This document shows positions 21,148 through 24,901 of a stretch of 24,901 nt of DNA, piece by piece (position 1 is the first letter of the stretch; each line of letters begins with the position of its first letter). The stretch is from Rhizophagus sp. LPA8_4_AMF. Taxonomy: Eukaryota > Glomeromycota > Glomeromycetes > Glomerales > Glomeraceae. The DNA lies in the NCBI GenBank assembly GCA_021464525.1, contig JADRCO010000893.1, positions 1 through 24,901 on the forward strand. The letters run 5' to 3'. The translations under genes and the position numbers were made by a program. Below the pieces are notes generated by a model. It was not told the origin of the DNA. It saw only the letters and a program-made list of their open reading frames with translations, and made no database searches.

Positions 21148-21895
21148 GCTTTAAGACTAACATTCCTCGACGACGTAGACGTATAAAATATACATCTTAC
21201 AACAAAGCATCACGTCACGTTCTGTTTTTTCGTTTAACTACCTAAATAAGAACATATGATGCTAGACTAAGTTGTATGCATATATTGATAAAAAATTACG
21301 AAAAAAATCTAAGAACTAAAAAAAAAAATACTTAAGAAACTAAAAATTATAAATAATACAGACCGTCCTTCCAGAAAAGTCTCGTAGTTACGACAAAAAC
21401 TCTTTTCCCAAGTTAGGATTTGCAAGGTAGGTGGAAAAATCTTACCACACTACCCACTGCCGCGTTCGCGTTTTTTACAGTAGTCTGATCACCCATTGGA
21501 TGTTACATGTGTCACCATAAACGTATCGGCTTCGGAAATCATGTGAGCATCTTATTTCTTGCGCCACCGCAGCCGTCTTCAAAGGTCGAAAATGTCTTGT
21601 CAGACTTTTTCATATGCCCATCTTCTTACTTCATAATGAAATTTGCATAGAGCACTATTGTGTTGGAGCTTGATACTCTTATTGAATGTTGTATCAAAAG
21701 AAACGTGAAATCTTTTCGTTTTTCCGAAATATTCAACTCTATTTATAACCCGTCTTTGGTCTCAACAAGATATATATAGGTGAAAAAAAAAGACTCAAGT
21801 AAGTATAGTTTTAACACTGGTTTTTTTTTACCCGTAAAAAGTTTGGTCGAATGATCGACAAGGAAGTTGTATAATTTAGTGATACCATTTAATTT

Positions 21896-22291
21896 TTTAT
21901 TATTATTAATTTTTTTTTTTAAAAAGGTAAAACGTAAACTTTATTAATTTATATGATAAAGAACATACAAATACCCATAAAGCCACTGCAGTTCAGGTAA
22001 CTGTACACAATTAACTTCCCCGTTTACCTCACCTTTACTTGTAACTGTAATAGTATCATATACTTTTCGTCCCCCAAGTAAAGTAACCAAGTTTCCCTTT
22101 ATCATATACATCTAGGTATACCTAAACTACAAATATACTAAAAGCTAACTAAACTAAAACTATCTACAAATCACTATCACTACCTATCGGAGATACATCT
22201 GGTGCGGTCGCCTCACTTTTATTTTTTGATTTCCACCCTTCCCCCTCGTCCGTGGTCATACCGAATACAGCCTTGCCATGGTTTCTTGTGC
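21896..22291 (-). mobile_element. 5'-truncated retro-insertion (LINE-like or processed copy) with poly(A) tail
   Basis: GATACCATTTAATTT occurs at 21881-21895 and again at 22292-22306, a 15-bp target-site duplication. Between them, the minus strand reads as the 3' end of a message. The frame is open from the very edge (22289) for 41 codons to TAG at 22164, including MTTDEGEGWKSKNKSEA and ending IGSDSDL. A 3' untranslated region with AATAAA and a poly(A) tail (T-run at about 21896-21925 on the + strand) follow. Truncation at the 5' end, poly(A) at the 3' end and a variable-length duplication are the signature of target-primed reverse transcription. The parent gene is not recognised. Confidence 0.8.
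22164..22289 (-). pseudogene. Truncated C-terminal coding fragment inside the retro-insertion
   Basis: 41 codons plus stop, with no start of its own at the 5' edge (an internal ATG exists at codon 11). It is acidic and Ser/Asp-rich at the end. Being open exactly up to the insertion boundary, it is best read as the tail of a longer protein copied with its 3' untranslated region. Confidence 0.6.
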
Positions 22292-22316
22292 GATACCATT
22301 TAATTTGTTATATATG

Positions 22317-22693
22317 GCAAGCCGTTCTATAGCAAAAGTCTGCTAATTTGCAACAGATCCCATGTGATTTACAACAGGTGCCCTGCTGTTTTACAGCAGA
22401 TTTCCTGCTATTTACAGCAGGTGCCCTGCTGTTATTGCAGCAGGTGATGGGTTGCACAAAAAGATTAACATAAAATTGCCTTTTGTGATGGTTTTACTTA
22501 CTCACAAAAGGAAATTTTTTTGCCAATCTGTTTGAGTAACAATCACCTGCTGCAACTACAGCAGCGCGCTTGCTGCGAAATAGCAGGGGACCTACCGAAA
22601 AACAGTGGGGGTTTGCTGAAAAACAGCAGGGGATCTGCTGCAAAACGGAAGATCCCTGCTGACTTTTGATATAGAACGGTTTGAACGGTTTGC
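22317..22693. mobile_element. Foldback element (long imperfect inverted repeat) of about 377 bp
   Basis: The ends GCAAGCCGTTCTATAGCAAA (from 22317) and the complement of GAACGG and GAACGGTTTGC near 22675-22693 pair. CAAAAGTCTGCT and CAAAAGTCAGCAGG follow inside, and the centre forms a stem between AAAATTGCCTTTTGTGA (22472-22488) and TCACAAAAGGAAATTTT (22502-22518). Both arms are filled with CCTGCTGT/ACAGCAGG subrepeats of about 20 bp. Almost the whole element could fold into one hairpin. No clear target duplication is seen. It lies between the retro-insertion and the microexon gene, ending 133 bp before the ATG. Confidence 0.8.
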
Positions 22694-22826
22694 TATAGTT
22701 ATAATGTTGATCAACATTTCGGACTCTTCAACGTACATAAATAATATTACACAAACAATTATATATTTGAATAAAGGCGTATAATTGTTTTTATCCTATT
22801 TTTTTTAGGAAGAAAATTATTTAGTA

Positions 22827-24901
22827 ATGGCTCAAAGTAACGATAAAGGTAAAAGCTTATAATACAAATTGAAATTATTCTAAAATTTTTTTTTAAAATA
22901 AATTTGCAATACAATAAAACTAGTTTCAAAAATTGAGAAAGATGAAGGTAAGAAATAATTTAACTAAATTATAAACATAATTTAAAATTTTAAACTAACC
23001 ATTTCTAAAAATTATTTACTATATTAGCTCGTAAGTAATAGGATGTCTTGTAGTTGGAATGATAATTAAATTATTTACTTCTATTATCTATATAACCAAA
23101 TAATTTATTTTATTATTAAATATTATTACAGTTGGTAAGTTAATAGCTATTTATTTTTTGTTTTATTTTATATGATATTTTAAATAACTAAATTTTTCAT
23201 TAATATAATTGTTTAATAATCACTGATATTATAGAAAGTAAGTATTTAATTTTATATTAACTTAAATATTATATGATTTAAACTAATAATATTATCTGTT
23301 ATTTATTTAAATAATTAGATTGTAAGTTACTATATATATTTAATTTTTATATACAATTGTAGTATTTTATTTAATTGAACATATTTACTTTACTTCGAAA
23401 TTATTGATGATTATAATACTACAGGGTGTAAGTTATTTATTTAATTCTATTATATTTATATTATATTTACATATAATTTAAACTAATTAAATTATTCATT
23501 TAAAAAATTATTCAAATATTTTAGATTGTAAGTAATTTATTATATTTATATAATATTTACATAAAATTTAAACTAACTAAATTATTTAAAAAATTATTCA
23601 AATATTTCCTTTAGCTGGTAAGTTATGAGTTATTTATTTAATTCTAATATATTTATATAATATTTACATATAATTTAAACTAATTAAATTCTTTATTTTA
23701 TTTAAAAAATTATTCAAATATTTTAGATTGTAAGTAATTTATTATATTTATATAATATTTACATAAAATTTAAACTAACTAAATTATTTAAAAAATTATT
23801 CAAATATTTCCTTTAGCTGGTAAGTTATGAGTTATTTATTTAATTCTAATATATTTATATAATATTTACATATAATTTAAACTAATTAAATTCTTTATTT
23901 TATTTAAAAAATTATTCAAATATTTTAGATTGTAAGTAATTTATTATATTTATATAACATTTATATATAATTCAAACTAACTAAATTCCTTATTTAAAAA
24001 TTATTCAAATATTTCCTTTAGTTGGTAAGTTACAAGTTTATTTATTTAATTCTATTATATTTATATAATATTTACATATAATTTAAACTAACTAGTTCTT
24101 TATTTAAATAATTATTCAAATATATTAGATCGTAAGTAAATATAATATTTACATATAATTTAACTAACTAAGTTCTTTATTTAAAAATTATTTATTCAAT
24201 AATATAGGGAGTAAGTTATTTATTTAATTCTATTATAATTATAAAATATTTGCATATAATAATTTAAACTAACCAAATTCTTTATTTAAAAATTATTCAA
24301 CTATTTCCTTTAGTTGGTAAGTTATAAGTTATTTATTTAATTCTAATATATTTATATAATATTTACATATAATTTAAATTAATCAAATTCTTTATTTAAA
24401 AATTATTCAAATATTTCCTTTAGTTGGTAAGTTATAAGTTATTTACTTAATTTTTTATATTTATATAATATTAATATATAATTTAAACTAAGTAAATTCT
24501 TTATTCAAAAAATTATTCAATATTTCCTTTAGTTGGTAAGTTATAAGTTATTTATTTAATTCTTTATATTTATATAATATTTACATATAATTTAAACTAA
24601 CTAAATTCTTATATAAAAAATTATTCAAATATTTTAGACTGTAAGTAGTAATTTATTATATTATATAATATTTACGTATAATTTAAACTAACTAAATTCT
24701 TTATTTAAAAAATTGCTCAAATATTTCATTTAGTTGGTAAGTTAAGTTATTTATAATTCTATTTTATTTATATAATATTTACATATAATTTAAACTAACT
24801 AATTCTTTATTTAAAAAATTATTTTACAGATGGTAGGTTATTTATTTAATTCTATTATTACTTATTTATATAATATTTACATATAATTTAAACTAACTAA
24901 A
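22827..24901 (+). CDS. Microexon-array gene: 22-nt and 24-nt exons, then 19 exons of 3 nt, continuing past the window
   Basis: Exon 1 is 22827-22848 (ATG GCT CAA...), exon 2 is 22924-22947. Each further exon is 3 nt, between TAG/CAG and GTAAGT (GTAGGT in the last): CTC 23028, TTG 23132, AAA 23235, ATT 23319, GGT 23425, ATT 23525, CTG 23615, ATT 23727, CTG 23817, ATT 23929, TTG 24022, ATC 24129, GGA 24208, TTG 24314, TTG 24424, TTG 24533, ACT 24638, TTG 24734, ATG 24830 (start positions). Joined in phase 1 the frame is open: MAQSNDKVSKIEKDE from the first two exons, then ALENWYSDSDFDRIVVDFD, one residue per microexon. Introns are 76-109 nt in the array, mostly with a CTAAC/CTAAT branch site. 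No signal peptide and no known family. The gene runs off the right edge. Transcription and splicing are inferred from signals only. Confidence 0.6.
22948..24901 (+). repeat. Tandem array of intron-like units of about 80-110 bp
   Basis: From about 23428 onward the units share a common sequence: GTAAGTTATTTATTTAATTC, then TATATTTATATAATATTTAC, then ATATAATTTAAACTAAC, then a T-rich end and TAG. Units before 23428 share only the splice signals, not the sequence, so they are older or of separate origin. The whole array is in one orientation and continues past the window edge. Confidence 0.85.
23528..23931 (+). repeat. Tandem duplication of a 202-bp two-intron, two-microexon block
   Basis: 23528-23729 and 23730-23931 read as identical over 202 bp. 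Each copy holds an 87-nt intron, CTG, a 109-nt intron and ATT. In the spliced product the duplication adds two codons (the repeated S-D). It is the youngest duplication visible in the array. Confidence 0.88.

Noticed and set aside
22779..22808. Possible leader intron from GTATAA at 22779 to TAG at 22808
   Set aside because: Only 30 nt, shorter than any other intron seen in the window.
23041..23060. Alternative acceptor TTGTAG followed by TTGGAATG inside the second array intron
   Set aside because: No donor follows the TTG, and it lies too close (under 25 nt) to the upstream donor.
22948..24832. Zero-length recursive splice sites (AG directly followed by GT)
   Set aside because: Every site has exactly 3 nt between AG and GT, not a direct AG-GT junction, so inclusion of the triplet is expected, although a recursive-like order of splicing is still possible.
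22948..24901. CRISPR array or plain satellite DNA
   Set aside because: Repeats of about 100 bp with 3-nt variable parts do not fit CRISPR. A plain satellite does not explain constant 3-nt spacing, directional splice signals and branch sites in units that have otherwise diverged; this alternative remains open until RNA data exist.

Overview
The window looks like nuclear DNA of a very AT-rich, intron-rich fungus. The intergenic sequence is full of A/T runs. The introns are short (about 55-110 nt) with GTAAGT-like donors, CTAAC/CTAAT branch sites and YAG acceptors. The secreted proteins look fungal, and small DNA transposon relics are common. An arbuscular mycorrhizal fungus (Glomeromycota, Rhizophagus-like) fits best, but that is inference from composition and gene style. 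No bacterial operon logic, tRNA, rRNA or CRISPR array was seen.

Layout. 1-3801 is AT-rich with no convincing gene. 3802-5151 (+) and 10192-11568 (+) are two intronless paralogues encoding secreted proteins of about 450 aa that I match from memory to the fungal DUF7029/DUF7223 architecture. They share seven cysteines and a dibasic site between their two halves. The 5 kb between them holds a nest of small transposon relics: a hAT-like element at 6007-6404, a pogo-like MITE at 6438-6592, and outer inverted arms. 11569-14320 has only decayed sequence. 14321-18316 (-) is a complete 16-exon gene that I spliced by hand. It encodes a 936-aa protein with UBA, UBX, poly-Asp, Pro-rich and leucine-rich-repeat parts, a candidate Cdc48/p97 adaptor. 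18317-22826 is a mobile-element-rich stretch: small ORFs, a TA-flanked element, a 5'-truncated retro-insertion with a 15-bp target duplication and poly(A) tail, and a 377-bp foldback element.

The most unusual part is the right end, from 22827 to beyond the window edge on the + strand. After an ATG exon (22 nt) and a 24-nt exon there are 19 consecutive candidate microexons, each exactly 3 nt long. Each sits between a canonical acceptor (TAG/CAG) and donor (GTAAGT, once GTAGGT), and the introns between them are 76-109 nt. The spliced product stays open across all of them, with each microexon adding one amino acid in phase 1. The array grows by tandem duplication of intron-microexon units (a perfect-looking 202-bp duplication at 23528-23931), yet the exon length is also held at 3 nt between the older, diverged introns. 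If it is transcribed and spliced as read, it is a gene built one codon per exon. It could give very large combinatorial splicing diversity with the frame always kept.
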